Of a stretch of DNA of 64,000 nt, positions 34,510 to 44,700 are shown one piece after another. A program made the translations under genes and the position numbers. The stretch is from JAJZXY01 sp046706185. Lineage in GTDB: Archaea; Thermoplasmatota; Thermoplasmata; Sysuiplasmatales; Sysuiplasmataceae. The notes under the pieces were generated by a model that worked only from the letters and a program-made list of their open reading frames with translations, did no database searches and was not told where the DNA came from. The first letter of the stretch is position 1. The number at the start of each line of letters is the position of its first letter. The DNA lies in assembly GCA_046706185.1 (NCBI GenBank), contig JBJKPR010000053.1, positions 1 through 64,000 on the forward strand. Reading direction: 5' to 3'.

Positions 34510-34634
34510 GGGCGAAATATTACAGCCTTTCCGACGCGGAGGCGACTGAACTGGCGAGAAAGAGGATCGGGCAGATAAAGGAGCTGCTGATAGAAATAAA
34601 CAGGTTGCTGAGAGAAGCTGGAGGGCGTGACTAG
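34506..34634 (+). CDS. 42-residue charged helical protein
   Basis: TTG 34506 overlaps the stop of the membrane protein (TTGA), and the frame runs 42 codons to TAG 34632-34634, directly against ATG 34635. The product is one predicted amphipathic helix, rich in Lys, Arg, Glu and Leu (AEATELARKRIGQIKELLIE), and could form a coiled coil with the upstream protein's tail. Perfect end-to-end packing between two genes and codon use like its neighbours are the evidence. The function is unknown. Confidence 0.65.
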   Translation: MRAKYYSLSDAEATELARKRIGQIKELLIEINRLLREAGGRD

Positions 34635-35387
34635 ATGACGGAGGGAAACAGGTTTGACAAATACTACGCCGGAGACAGTGCAGGAGCGGCTGACGGAAAC
34701 AGCCCGACGGAGCGGTTCAGTCTGGAGGAGCACTTCGAATCGGAGCAGATGACGCTCTCAGGCAGTGCAACTGCACAGTCCGCAAGGGCCAGGCATATAA
34801 GAATCTCAGGCTCGGCCCACATAGCAGACGAAGTGGTAGCAGAAACGCTGCACTGTTCAGGCTCGATACACGCGGGAGGAAACATTTCAGCTTCAACCGT
34901 TGATATTTCAGGTTCACTAGAATCGGGAGGAAGCATAAGAAGCCGCAGCTTCGCCCTTTCCGGCAGCTGCAGGAGTGCCAGGCTCATACGGGCTGAGGAT
35001 TTCATCTCCTCCTCCGGAAGCATCGCAGCCGTAGAACTTCAGGCAGGTAACAGGATAACCGTTTCCGGCTCAGTCAGAGCAGAAAGGCTAAGGGCGGACA
35101 GAGTGGAGATAATGGGAGGAGGAAGGGCAGGCGGAATATCTTGCACGGATGCTGAGATAAACAGCAGGGGCAAAGGCAGGAGGCTCTTCAGCCTCTTCAG
35201 AAAGGCAGACCTGCGCATAGAGAGCATCGAGGCAGGGGGCAGGGTAGACATAGACGAGTGCAGCGTCGGTGAGATAACTGCATCGTCCGTCCATGTCGGG
35301 AAGAGCTGCGCTGTTGGAAAGATCAGGTACAGGGACAACTGCAGCGTCGAGACCGGAGCCGAGGTCGGAGAGACGATCAAACTGTGA
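34635..35387 (+). CDS. Bactofilin-like (polymer-forming) beta-helix protein
   Basis: The 250-residue protein has repeated short strands spaced by SGS turns: LSGSATAQ, ISGSAHI, CSGSIHAGG, ISGSLESGG, LSGSCRS, SSGSIAAV and VSGSVRAE. They recur about every 16-20 residues, which predicts a right-handed beta-helix of the bactofilin/DUF583 kind. Bactofilins polymerise into scaffolds at the membrane in bacteria. The N terminus (about 1-35) is polar and disordered. There is no signal peptide. It lies between two small proteins and an ABC exporter in one transcript, so a scaffold for that machinery is a reasonable guess. Confidence 0.8.
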   Translation: MTEGNRFDKYYAGDSAGAADGNSPTERFSLEEHFESEQMTLSGSATAQSARARHIRISGSAHIADEVVAETLHCSGSIHAGGNISASTVDISGSLESGGSIRSRSFALSGSCRSARLIRAEDFISSSGSIAAVELQAGNRITVSGSVRAERLRADRVEIMGGGRAGGISCTDAEINSRGKGRRLFSLFRKADLRIESIEAGGRVDIDECSVGEITASSVHVGKSCAVGKIRYRDNCSVETGAEVGETIKL

Positions 35388-35390
35388 AGG

Positions 35391-36356
35391 GTGTGTCTTT
35401 TGGAAAGTGATTTCGCGGTAGAAGTGGAGAACCTGAGGTTCAGCTACGGGGGCGGGCGGTACGCCCTGGACGGCATAAGCTTCAAGATAAGGAAAGGCGA
35501 GATTTTCGGTTTCCTGGGCAGGAACGGGGCCGGCAAGACAACCACTATAAAGGTCCTCACGACCCTCGTCAGGCCCACAGAAGGAAGGGCGACCGTCCTT
35601 GGCATGGACGCCAGGCACGGAGGCAAATCACTGAGGAGCAGGATAGGCGTCGTTATGCAGGAAGAATCCTTTGACTTCACCACGGTCGAAAAGTCTCTGG
35701 ACATATACGGCGTGATGTGGGGAAGGACAAGGAGGGAGAGGGAGAAGGACATCGGGGAGCTGATATCCTTCTTCGAGCTTGAGGATGTCAGGAAGAAGAG
35801 GATGTGGGACCTCTCAGGAGGGCAGAAGAGGAGAGTGCAGGTGGCAAGGGAGTTCATGCACGGGATGGACCTGCTTTTCCTTGACGAGCCTACCGTGGGC
35901 CTGGACACAATAGCGAGAAGGAAGATACTCGACATGGTAAGGGAAAAGGCGAAGGGAGGGCTGACTGTCTTCTTCACGACGCACAATCTCGAGGAGGCAG
36001 ATTACCTGTGCAACAGGATAGCTATCATAGACAGGGGAAAGGTCCTTGCCAACGACACAGTCAGCGCCCTGAAGAGGAGCTACACAGGGCTGAAGACAGT
36101 GGAGGCTGCTTTCAGCAACGATGGAGTCGAGGTCGAACGAATGCTTGCATCATTACCAGACGTGCGTGTCGAAAGACCTGCTGACAGCAGGGAACCTTTC
36201 AAGCTCATAGGGCCGGAGCCGGAGGAAACGGTTAGGCGCGTGATAGACCTGGTGTCAAGGAACGGCCTCCACCTGGAATGGCTGAATATTCACCCTGTTA
36301 CACTTGAAGAGGTTTTCCTGAAGACTGTCGGGGCGGAAGAAATGACGGGTGACTGA
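35391..36356 (+). CDS. ABC-2 type exporter ATPase
   Basis: The 321-residue ATPase has Walker A GRNGAGKT, a Q-loop in VVMQEESFDF, the signature LSGGQKRRVQVARE, Walker B LLFLDEPTVGLD, and the H-loop TTHNLEEADYL. The C-terminal extension (about 225-321) is typical of DrrA/CcmA-like exporters. GTG 35391 follows the bactofilin-like gene by 3 bases; a TTG at 35400 is also possible. The permease starts directly after its stop (TGAATG). The cargo may be a drug, lipid or polymer; nothing here decides. Confidence 0.93.
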   Translation: MCLLESDFAVEVENLRFSYGGGRYALDGISFKIRKGEIFGFLGRNGAGKTTTIKVLTTLVRPTEGRATVLGMDARHGGKSLRSRIGVVMQEESFDFTTVEKSLDIYGVMWGRTRREREKDIGELISFFELEDVRKKRMWDLSGGQKRRVQVAREFMHGMDLLFLDEPTVGLDTIARRKILDMVREKAKGGLTVFFTTHNLEEADYLCNRIAIIDRGKVLANDTVSALKRSYTGLKTVEAAFSNDGVEVERMLASLPDVRVERPADSREPFKLIGPEPEETVRRVIDLVSRNGLHLEWLNIHPVTLEEVFLKTVGAEEMTGD

Positions 36357-37133
36357 ATGGACCTTGTGAATTCATACAGGCTGGCAAAAAGGAACATACT
36401 TGTGAACACGGACCCCGGAACAATGGTTTTCCTTCTCATGATGCCCACACTCTACCTTGTGTTCATGGGATACATGTTCGGATCGCTCATCAGCGGCATA
36501 TCTGTCGGAGCGTCCAGGATAGACTACATGGATTTTCTCTCCCCGGGCATTATCTCGTTCCAGACGCTGACCGCAGGCGCGGTCGCAGGCGGAATGCTCT
36601 GGTCAGACAGGAGGTACGGAATGTTTGAGCAGATTCTCTCCGGCCCCTATACGAGGGCCGAGTACCTGTTGGGCATTATGCTCACCACGATAGCGCTCGC
36701 AATCTTCGGCGCCTTCATAATGCTGATCATCTCGTTCTTTCTCACGGGCGGGATCGGATTTGGAGCTGCCGGGCTGGCTGTGATAGTGCTGAACCTTGTG
36801 ATAGGGAGCCTCTTCTGGGGTGCTTTCCTGCTTGCGCTGGCAGCAGTATCGAAGTCGAACCAGATGTACAACAGCATACAGGTGATCATACTCTTCTTCG
36901 CAGGCTTCGCGAGCACCGTGTTCTATCCGATCTCCCCGTCGGCGCCGCAGGCCCTTCGATACACAGTTTCGCTCAACCCGCTGACATACATAGCTGATGC
37001 GGTCAGGGACGGCTACGTCTCGCTCTTCGGGCCGTCGCTCCTGGAGGACGAAATAATACTTGTAGTTGCAACTGTCTTGATGTTCGTGATCGCGCTCCTT
37101 TCATACAGGACAATCAGGATCGGGGTCAAATGA
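36357..37133 (+). CDS. ABC-2 type exporter permease
   Basis: The 258-residue membrane protein has six hydrophobic helices and the ABC-2 signature in GYMFGSLISG, LSPGIISFQTL and the region MFEQILSGPYTRAEYLLGIML. It is the membrane half of the exporter whose ATPase ends at 36356. ATG 36357 follows that stop without a gap. The stop overlaps the start of dtdA (ATGA at 37130), so translation is coupled through the whole block. Confidence 0.92.
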   Translation: MDLVNSYRLAKRNILVNTDPGTMVFLLMMPTLYLVFMGYMFGSLISGISVGASRIDYMDFLSPGIISFQTLTAGAVAGGMLWSDRRYGMFEQILSGPYTRAEYLLGIMLTTIALAIFGAFIMLIISFFLTGGIGFGAAGLAVIVLNLVIGSLFWGAFLLALAAVSKSNQMYNSIQVIILFFAGFASTVFYPISPSAPQALRYTVSLNPLTYIADAVRDGYVSLFGPSLLEDEIILVVATVLMFVIALLSYRTIRIGVK

Positions 37134-37975
37134 AAGAGCCGTCCCGTCGGATGAATACCGTTTTCGTTCTGTGCACCCTGGACCCCGCAAGCAGGAACAT
37201 AGGAGGAAGCCTGCAGAGGAAGGGAGGGTTCGCACCCGAGGCCTCCGAGGGGGGCAAGGTGCTCTACAGGAGCGACGGCTCATACATGATTGCAATAGAC
37301 TCAATACACATACACAGGGAGGACCTTGACAGGGAGATCGAAGAGGACTTCGGCATTAAGCCTGGCAGGCTGATCTTCATGTCAACGCACAGGTCGGAGT
37401 CAAACACTCCAGCGATCACGTTCCACCCCATAGGCAATTACGGCGAGGCGAAGCTAGGAGGCGAAAATGGCGTCCTTGTCCCCTCCTGCCCTGAGCTGAT
37501 GACAGGCGCAGTGCTCGCGATGGATGCGGTCGAACACCAGGGGTACCAGGTCACATTTGAGGCAACGCACCACGGACCCCGACTTTCAACGCCCGCGATG
37601 TTCGCTGAAATAGGGAGCGATGAGAACGCGTGGAATGACGGTCGGGCAGGCGAGGCAGTCGCGGAGGCACTTCTCGCTATGAAAGAACAGGAGGGTACGA
37701 ATGCAGTGGGGATAGGAGGGGGGCACTACTGCTCAAGGTTCAAGGAAATTGCGCAGAAGAGGAAGGTGAACTTCGGCCATTTCATATCGAACCACAACCT
37801 TCACAGCATTGACGAATCGGCTGCCGCGCAGCTTGTGGAGAAAAGCCCGAGGACAAGATACTTCGCTGTACACGAGGACAGGAAACACGCGGAGGAGATA
37901 GAAAGGGTATCCTCGCTGCTGGAGAGGGCAGGACTGAAGAGGCTGGACCGCTCTGAAATTGAAGTCAGGAGATGA
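37130..37975 (+). CDS. dtdA: D-aminoacyl-tRNA deacylase, archaeal/plant type (DtdA)
   Basis: DtdA hydrolyses D-aminoacyl-tRNAs, keeping D-amino acids out of protein. The 281-residue product has the family landmarks LCTLDPASRNIG, IFMSTHRSESNTPAITFHPIGNYG, YQVTFEATHHGPRLSTPAMFAEIGS and GIGGGHYCSRF, with the clustered His residues. ATG 37151 is an alternative start that removes 7 residues and fits the family N terminus well. Although it is the last gene of the ABC operon, its job is translation quality control; the link may be only transcriptional. It overlaps pyrH tail to tail by 11 bases. Confidence 0.93.
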   Translation: MKEPSRRMNTVFVLCTLDPASRNIGGSLQRKGGFAPEASEGGKVLYRSDGSYMIAIDSIHIHREDLDREIEEDFGIKPGRLIFMSTHRSESNTPAITFHPIGNYGEAKLGGENGVLVPSCPELMTGAVLAMDAVEHQGYQVTFEATHHGPRLSTPAMFAEIGSDENAWNDGRAGEAVAEALLAMKEQEGTNAVGIGGGHYCSRFKEIAQKRKVNFGHFISNHNLHSIDESAAAQLVEKSPRTRYFAVHEDRKHAEEIERVSSLLERAGLKRLDRSEIEVRR

Positions 37976-38651
37976 GCGTTCCCTTGAACGGAAGGCCCTT
38001 TATGGCGTTCGCAAGTTGCTGTATGTCCCTGCCGTGAAGCACGGCTGTCGGGATCTTGCTCCTTCCTATCAGCTTTGCACCAAGAGGGTCGAAGACGAAG
38101 CTCGAACCGGCCTCCATCCTGGAGTAAAGCACCTTGTCGAGCAGCTCCTTGTATGACATCCTGTCAATCTTGGTTGCGTTCGGGTTGACCTTCGGGTCCT
38201 CAGTGTAGACGCCGTCTACAGACGTGGCATTGATCAGGCGTGCAGCCTTTATTCTCTCCGCCCCCATCGCAGCAACTGCATCCGTCGTGTGACCGGGATG
38301 CGTCCCGCCCATGACAACAATAGGGTTGCTGTTCAGCGCGAGCCTGGCCTCGTCAAGGCTCTCTGCCGGCTTGTAGTAAGCCTTGTCGCCGAGTGCTGTG
38401 ATAAGAAGCCGTGCGTTCAGCCTCGTGACTTCTATTCCCAGCTCGTCAAGGGATGATTCGTCGGCGCCGAGGGAACGCCCGATCGTTATGTAGTACCGGG
38501 CGATCTTCCCGCCCCCGCAAACAACCAGGAATTTATAGTTGGGAACTAATTCGAGAAGCGTAAGGGCGAGCTGCTTAATGAATGACATGTCGTCGTTGTC
38601 CGGTACCAGTATTGAGCCTCCGATAGAGATAGCTATTTTTTCCTGCGGCAT
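37965..38651 (-). CDS. pyrH: UMP kinase, archaeal type
   Basis: UMP kinase makes UDP for RNA and sugar-nucleotide synthesis. The 228-residue product has the amino-acid-kinase fold motifs: KIAISIGGSILV at the N terminus, VVCGGGKIARYYI, VVMGGTHPGHTTDAVAA and NATSVDGVYTEDPKVNP. The frame opens 24 codons further upstream, but the family start is MPQEKIAISIGG at ATG 38651. It is divergent from the aRF1 gene over 80 bases, where an ATTTTAGTATTAAAAATC stretch probably holds the promoters. Confidence 0.94.
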   Translation of the reverse strand: MPQEKIAISIGGSILVPDNDDMSFIKQLALTLLELVPNYKFLVVCGGGKIARYYITIGRSLGADESSLDELGIEVTRLNARLLITALGDKAYYKPAESLDEARLALNSNPIVVMGGTHPGHTTDAVAAMGAERIKAARLINATSVDGVYTEDPKVNPNATKIDRMSYKELLDKVLYSRMEAGSSFVFDPLGAKLIGRSKIPTAVLHGRDIQQLANAIKGLPFKGTLIS

Positions 38652-38731
38652 TTGACAACCTGCTTTTGTACATTCGTTGGTGTTTTCATCAAAGGGAGAG
38701 ATTATTTTAGTATTAAAAATCAATCAATGGG

Positions 38732-39970
38732 ATGACAATGGAAATAACTGAAAAACAGAGATACGATTTCAAGAGGGAGATGGAGAGAATATCCTCCTAC
38801 CAGGGAAGGGGGACGGAGCTCATCTCCCTTTACGTTCCTGCAGGCAAGATGATATCAGATGTTGCAAACTACCTGAGGGAGGAACAGTCGCAGTCATCCA
38901 ACATAAAATCGTCGACGACGAGGAAGAATGTGCAGTCGGCTATCAGCTCGATACTGTCCAGGCTGAAATACTACAAGATGCTCGCTCCCGACCACGGAAT
39001 TGTGTTCTTTGTCGGCACGATACCTAAGAACGGTGACCAGACAACAATGGTGCAGCATGTGATAGAACCGCCTGAACCGATAAGCACATTTCTCTACAGG
39101 TGCGATTCCTCTTTCTACCTCGACCCGTTGCAGTCCATGCTCGAGGAGAAGGACATATACGGCCTGCTTGTGATTGACAGGAAAGAGGCAACGCTCGGCT
39201 TTCTCAAGGGAAAGTCGATACAGGTCGTAAAGAACATGCAGTCGCTTGTGCCGAGCAAGCACAGGATGGGAGGGCAGTCCTCGCTCCGTTTTGAAAGGCT
39301 CATTGAGATTGCCGCGAACGAATACTTCAAGGATGTTGGGGAGACATGCACGAACACATTCCTGGGAGTGCCGGGGCTCAGCGGAATACTGATCGGAGGT
39401 CCTGGCAGCACGAAGGATTTTTTCTACAAGGAGGGGTACCTCCATTACGAGCTTCAGAAGAAGGTCATAGACACGTTCGACACAGGATACACAGATGAGT
39501 ACGGGCTAAGGGAGCTTGTGGAGAAGGCGAAGGACAAACTGAAGGACCTGGACATAATGAAGCAGAAAGCGCTGATGGACAGGTTCATGGCAGAGATCCG
39601 GAAGCCGGATGACGGCCTCGCAACCTACGGCATTAAGGAGGTCAAGCAGGCGCTTGACATGGGCGCAGTGGCGCTGCTGCTTGTCAGTGAAGGGCTGAAG
39701 AAAATGGAGAGGGTTTTCACCTGCGGAAGCTGCGGCAACGTGCAGAAGGAGGTTCAGTCCGACGAGGAGGCTGTTGCGCCCTCGTGCACAAACTGCGGAG
39801 GGCAGACATCCCTGACATCTGAGACTGACCTTGTCGACGAGATGTTCGAAACAGCTGAAAGGATGGGCACCGAAATACAGCTCATTTCCGCTGCCTCCGA
39901 AGAGGGAAAGATGCTTCTGAATGCATTCGGCGGCCTTGCGGCAGTGCTGAGGTACAGGACGGGAATCTGA
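38732..39970 (+). CDS. prf1: Peptide chain release factor aRF1
   Basis: aRF1 reads all three stop codons and releases the finished protein. The 412-residue product has NIKS (57-60) in the stop-reading domain and GGQ (180-182) in the catalytic loop, in KHRMGGQSSLRFERL. A C-terminal zinc-ribbon pair follows (CGSCGN and CTNCGG). Length is normal. ATG 38738 is an alternative start two codons later. It is followed after 2 bases by argS, so the two translation genes form an operon. Confidence 0.96.
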   Translation: MTMEITEKQRYDFKREMERISSYQGRGTELISLYVPAGKMISDVANYLREEQSQSSNIKSSTTRKNVQSAISSILSRLKYYKMLAPDHGIVFFVGTIPKNGDQTTMVQHVIEPPEPISTFLYRCDSSFYLDPLQSMLEEKDIYGLLVIDRKEATLGFLKGKSIQVVKNMQSLVPSKHRMGGQSSLRFERLIEIAANEYFKDVGETCTNTFLGVPGLSGILIGGPGSTKDFFYKEGYLHYELQKKVIDTFDTGYTDEYGLRELVEKAKDKLKDLDIMKQKALMDRFMAEIRKPDDGLATYGIKEVKQALDMGAVALLLVSEGLKKMERVFTCGSCGNVQKEVQSDEEAVAPSCTNCGGQTSLTSETDLVDEMFETAERMGTEIQLISAASEEGKMLLNAFGGLAAVLRYRTGI

Positions 39971-39972
39971 GG

Positions 39973-41664
39973 ATGGACCCGTTCGGACCCTTCAGGAAGT
40001 CTGCCGCAGGTTACGTCGCGAAGATGCTGTCCGAGAAATACGGCATCGACGAGAAGGTCGAGTTCGCCCCCGGAGGTGAAGTGTCCGATTTCACTTACCC
40101 GTGCTTCCAGCTTGCGCGCAGGATTTCTGAAAACCCGCAGAAGGTTGCTTCTGAACTAGCTTCTGGCGCGGGCATTGTTGAAGACATTCTGAAGGTAAGT
40201 GCAACTGGGGGCTACCTCAACATAGACGCAAGGCAGGACAGGCTTGCCACTGAGACGGTTAGGACAGTGAGGGAGATGGGAAAGGCGTACGGCAGGGCCG
40301 AGACCGTCCCCCTCAGGATGCTGGTTGAGCACACATCCATCAACCCTACCGGCCCGATGCACATCGGAAGGACCAGGAATGCGATAATAGGCGATACGCT
40401 TGTCCGTTCCCTCAGGCAGGCTGGGCTCGATGTTCTGTCCGAATACTACGTGAACGACGTTGGCAAGCAGGTTGTTGTCCTCTACTGGGGACTCACTCGT
40501 TTCCTGAAGGGCCCGGCTGAAGGCAAGCAGGACCATGCGCTCCTCCCCTACTACATAAAGGCGAACGAGCAGCTGGAGAAGGATGAGGGGGCAGCGGCTG
40601 AAGTGAGCAGCCTGCAGCAGCGCCTGGAGGGCGGCGATGAGGCTGTGCTTGAGCAGACAAGAACGGCTGCCGAAAAGGTGCTTTCGGGCCTGAAGGAAAG
40701 CCTTCGCAGCATCAATGTCATGCACGACAGGTTCGTGTTCGAGAGCGAGCTGATCAGGAACGGCAGCGTCAGGTCTGTCATAGAGAGGCTCAAGAAGCTC
40801 CCCCAGGCAAAGGAGGAGGGCGGCGCATGGTTCATACCCCTCGGCGAGGGAGAGGATGAGGACAGGTTCTACTTCACACGCTCAGACGGAACAAGCCTCT
40901 ACACCACGAGGGACATAGCATACCACATTGACAAGCTGTCCAGGACTGACAGGCTCGTCGATGTGCTTGGCGAAGACCAGAAGCTCGGAATGAAGTTCCT
41001 TATCAGGACGCTTGAACTGCTGGGGGAGTCCAAGCGGATCGACTTCCTTTTCCACTCCTTCGTTTCGCTTGCGGAGGGGAGGATGTCAACAAGGCACGGG
41101 GTCGGTGTGCTGATAGATGATGTCGTCGCGGAAGCAAAGAGCAGGGCAATGGACGAAGTGCTCAAGCGCAGGCCTGACATAGGAAAGGAAGAGGCGAAGG
41201 CGATTGCAGACGCCGTGGGAGTGGGCGCAGTGAGGTACAACATAGTCAGGCTACAGGCGGAGAAGAAGCTTGTGTTCAAGTGGGAGGAAGCTCTCAACTT
41301 CGAGGGAAGCAGCGCTCCCTTCGTGCAGTATTCCCATGCGCGTGCCTGCAGCATACTCGAAAAGGCGGGAAAATGGGAAGCGGGCGATTTGTACTACGAG
41401 GAGGAGAACGAGCTGAGGCTTGCCAGACAGCTTGCCCTTTTCCCGACGGTGCTTAGGGACGTCTCCAGGTCACTCGCGGTACACAAGGTCGCGGCTTATG
41501 CGCAGCAGACGGCATCTGAATTCAACCAGTTCTACAGGATTGTACCGGTGCTCAAGGCACCGGGGAACAGGCTTGGCCCCAGGCTGGCGCTGGTAGATGC
41601 ATCAAGGATTGTTCTTGAGAACGCGCTTGGGTGCATGGGAATAGACTCACCAGGCTCCATGTAG
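39973..41664 (+). CDS. argS: Arginyl-tRNA synthetase
   Basis: ArgS charges tRNA-Arg. The 563-residue class I enzyme has the HIGR-type signature (H130-R133) in NPTGPMHIGRTRNA, an N-terminal tRNA-binding domain (about 1-110), and the KMSK-equivalent RMSTRHG in LAEGRMSTRHGVGVL. The C-terminal DALR anticodon-binding domain starts near NFEGSSAPFVQYSHARACSIL and ends in LGPRLALVDASRIVLENALG. It is coupled with aRF1 and convergent with the PKD surface protein, with 60 bases between. Confidence 0.96.
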   Translation: MDPFGPFRKSAAGYVAKMLSEKYGIDEKVEFAPGGEVSDFTYPCFQLARRISENPQKVASELASGAGIVEDILKVSATGGYLNIDARQDRLATETVRTVREMGKAYGRAETVPLRMLVEHTSINPTGPMHIGRTRNAIIGDTLVRSLRQAGLDVLSEYYVNDVGKQVVVLYWGLTRFLKGPAEGKQDHALLPYYIKANEQLEKDEGAAAEVSSLQQRLEGGDEAVLEQTRTAAEKVLSGLKESLRSINVMHDRFVFESELIRNGSVRSVIERLKKLPQAKEEGGAWFIPLGEGEDEDRFYFTRSDGTSLYTTRDIAYHIDKLSRTDRLVDVLGEDQKLGMKFLIRTLELLGESKRIDFLFHSFVSLAEGRMSTRHGVGVLIDDVVAEAKSRAMDEVLKRRPDIGKEEAKAIADAVGVGAVRYNIVRLQAEKKLVFKWEEALNFEGSSAPFVQYSHARACSILEKAGKWEAGDLYYEEENELRLARQLALFPTVLRDVSRSLAVHKVAAYAQQTASEFNQFYRIVPVLKAPGNRLGPRLALVDASRIVLENALGCMGIDSPGSM

Positions 41665-41724
41665 TCAGCCAGGAAAAGAAAACAGATAAGTAATTTGTTA
41701 AGAGGTTTCAGCGGACGCCGGGCC

Positions 41725-44700
41725 CTACTTTCTCTTGGGAGGCTGTCCCTTCTCGTATCCCTTCCGCCTTGGCATTCTCCTGCGAAGAGCGATCACCGCA
41801 ACTATTGCGACTATTATGACAATGATGCCTATGTAGAGAGCGTAGACCTGGAGCTGTGACTGGTTTATCGAGATGGGTTGTGTCATTGTGTTGTCGCTTG
41901 ACTGCAGCTGGTAGGGCGCTGTGCTTGTCGCCTGTATGGTGAAGTTGCCAAAGCTGGGAGGAGACCAGTGGATTATGCCGAAGACAGTCTCGTTTGGAGC
42001 TATGGAACTGGCAGTGTTCTTCTCCGTTCCGTTGTAGAATGTGGATATAGAGCCTATAGTGATCTTGTTGCCGCTCTGCGCGTTGATTGCAACCAGGTTG
42101 ACCTTGGACAGGCTTGCGTTTGCGCTGCCTATGTTGATCAGTGTGACGTTGATTGTTCCGGAGGAGCCCTGAGTGAACACCCTCGGGCTGAAGGATATGT
42201 TTATGATCCTCAAATCGGGCCGCGGCTGGGAGGTCACTGTCATGTTGTATGTGTATGTTGCTTTGTTGCCTGCCGGGTCGACTACCGTCAGCTTCACAGA
42301 AACAGGTGTGCTGCTTATGTATGTGTATATGTGAGAGACGTTCGTGCCCGCACTGCCGGTTATGTTCTGGTACCTGGAGTAGAGAGTATTGCCAAGTGTA
42401 GACGCGTTTGTTGTGTTGTGAGCATCTCCGAAGTCCCATTCAAACAGGAGGCTTGACACTGCGAAGTTGGGGTCGGATGTGGCTGAAGCGTTGAAGTGGA
42501 CAGTTGTGTTCTCCCTCACAGAGCCGCCAGCGGATTTCCAGGCGCTGTTGTAGACAAGGAATGAAACAATGGGCTTGAGTGTCTTGTTCACCTGTACCGT
42601 TACGCTTGTCGTGGCCGTGTAGCCAACCTCGTCCGTCACGGTGAGGTTCATTGTGTAGTTGCCCGGAGAGTAGTATGAGTGCGACACATTCAGGTTTGTG
42701 GCTGTGTAGCTGAAGACCGTGTAGTTCTTCACGCCGTCTCCCCAGCTGAAGTTGTATGAGATCACAGTCCCCTGGTTGTCACCAGGGCTTATGGACGCTT
42801 TGGAGCCGAGGCCGTTGACTGTTATCGGCGTGCTCTGGTTCGCATAGAGCCTGCCTGAGTATATCGTCTTCCCGACAGCTGTAATCTGTGCCGAGAGTGT
42901 CGTGTCATTCGCAACCCTTACCTGTATTGTTGTGTTGGCCGAGTGGCCCGTTACAGTCGTTGCGGTCAGCGTCACATACATGAACTGACCAGGGGTCGTG
43001 TAATTTGCATAGCTGTGGTTCACTACAGTCTGGTAGGTGTTGTTGGTGTAGGATGAAGGCAGGGAGCTGTTGTCCCAGTGCCATGAATAGAGCAGCGGGC
43101 CGCCTGACGGGTCGTACGAGCCCTGTGCGGTGTAGTTGACAGCAGTTTCCGCCCTTACTATGTAATACTGCACCGAGCCGCTCTTGGAATATGCGAATGC
43201 ATATGCCCCGGTCACGGCAGCCGCCTTTACGACAGGCGTCTGGCCCACACTCACCGACATTGTAACAGTTGCGTAGCCGTATCCGGTGGTTGTCCCGTAT
43301 ACCGTGATGGTGGTGTGACCGACAACAGTTACAGGGCCAAACGGGCCCGTGCTGCTGTTGCTCGATAGCTGGAACCCTGTCGGGACTGTCAGTGTGTAGA
43401 TAAACTGCATTTCGGTAGTGTTGTAGTTGGCGAGAAGTACGACGCTGTAGGAACTGACATTGGCGGGAATGGATGAAAGGGTCCTGTATGAATCTGTGAT
43501 GTTGTAATAATAAGCGGATGTGGTGGAAAGAGCACCTGTCTTGACACCTGACAGGACGGATGTATAGCTGTTACCTCCCAGGTAGTTTGTTGAATTGACG
43601 CTGAGCAGGTTGTATGTTGTGACATACTCAGGCCCAAGCCCGGCGACCGCCGCCTGCGCTGCAGTCAGGGTGGATGCGTTGACAGCGGGGTAGCCGCCGT
43701 TGAATGCGAGAGCAAGCTGCATCGCGACTGAAGGCACGTATGAGTACGGGAGACTCGCAATGCTTGTGCCTGCATCGAGCGATTGTGCGTAGCTTATGTT
43801 AACATAGTTCCAGTTTGGTGTTCCTGAAGCGTATGCTATATCTGTAGATGAGGCAGGGAACCCGCTGCTAAGCTTCGGAGAAAGCTGCACATCCTGGGTG
43901 GTCGACCCGGAGACGGTCACATCTGTAAGATATGATCCCTCGCCGGATGAGTTGATGACCATCGCATATGTGCCGTTCTCGACATAGAAATTGTAGAAGT
44001 ATGCTGTAATCGTTGCGTGGAAAAACCTGAGCTGCAAAGGCACGGACGGAGATGCGTAGCTGAGCAGGTAACCTGTAACGTTTGTTGCGAGTGTTCCGCT
44101 GCTCGTGCTGACGACGCCGCCAAGGTCGTACGCGAGTGGCAGCGGTGCGGAGATGGTCGCCGGTATGGATGCCCCTGACACAACCGCAGAGTAGGGGGCA
44201 AAGTATGATGAGAGGGAAGAGTTGGAGTTATTGACGGAAGCTATCATGTCATAGTTGTAGAGGCTGCTTATCTGGAGAGTCACCTGGCCGGCGGCATCCG
44301 TGTATCCCGATGCAACCGTCTGGTTGAATTCGCCAAGCGATTTGCTTATTATTGTGCCGTTTGCCCAAGTCGTTTCAACGAACTGGACGTAAGCGCCCTG
44401 GATGCCGGAGGAGTATCCCTGTCCCGTAACTGTCACTGTGACACTGTGCGTGTTTGAGGGTGTGTTGTCAATCTTGTAGAGCACCAGGTTTGCCGTTCTC
44501 ACGGAGACAGTGTTATTGAAAGCAACAGGCTGCGGAAGTGTGCCGCTGAAATAACCGGGTGCGCTGGCGGACACGGTGTAGTATCCAGGCACAAGCTTGC
44601 CAGAGGGCACTCCGCTTGCCGAGTACGTAGTGCTGTAATTCAGTGTATACCTTATGGACGGATTGTGCGTATTTGTGAGAGTCACGTTGGCATTGGTCGG

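Noticed and set aside
34635..35387. Repeated SGS motifs, considered as a CRISPR-like or satellite DNA repeat.
   Set aside because: The repeats are regular only at the protein level and vary in DNA, as in a beta-helix protein.
41968..42456. A 162-codon plus-strand frame opposite the PKD surface protein.
   Set aside because: It is the antisense shadow of a Thr/Ser/Val-rich gene with signal peptide, PKD and CARDB features; the shadow is rich in Cys, Val and Tyr with no domain.
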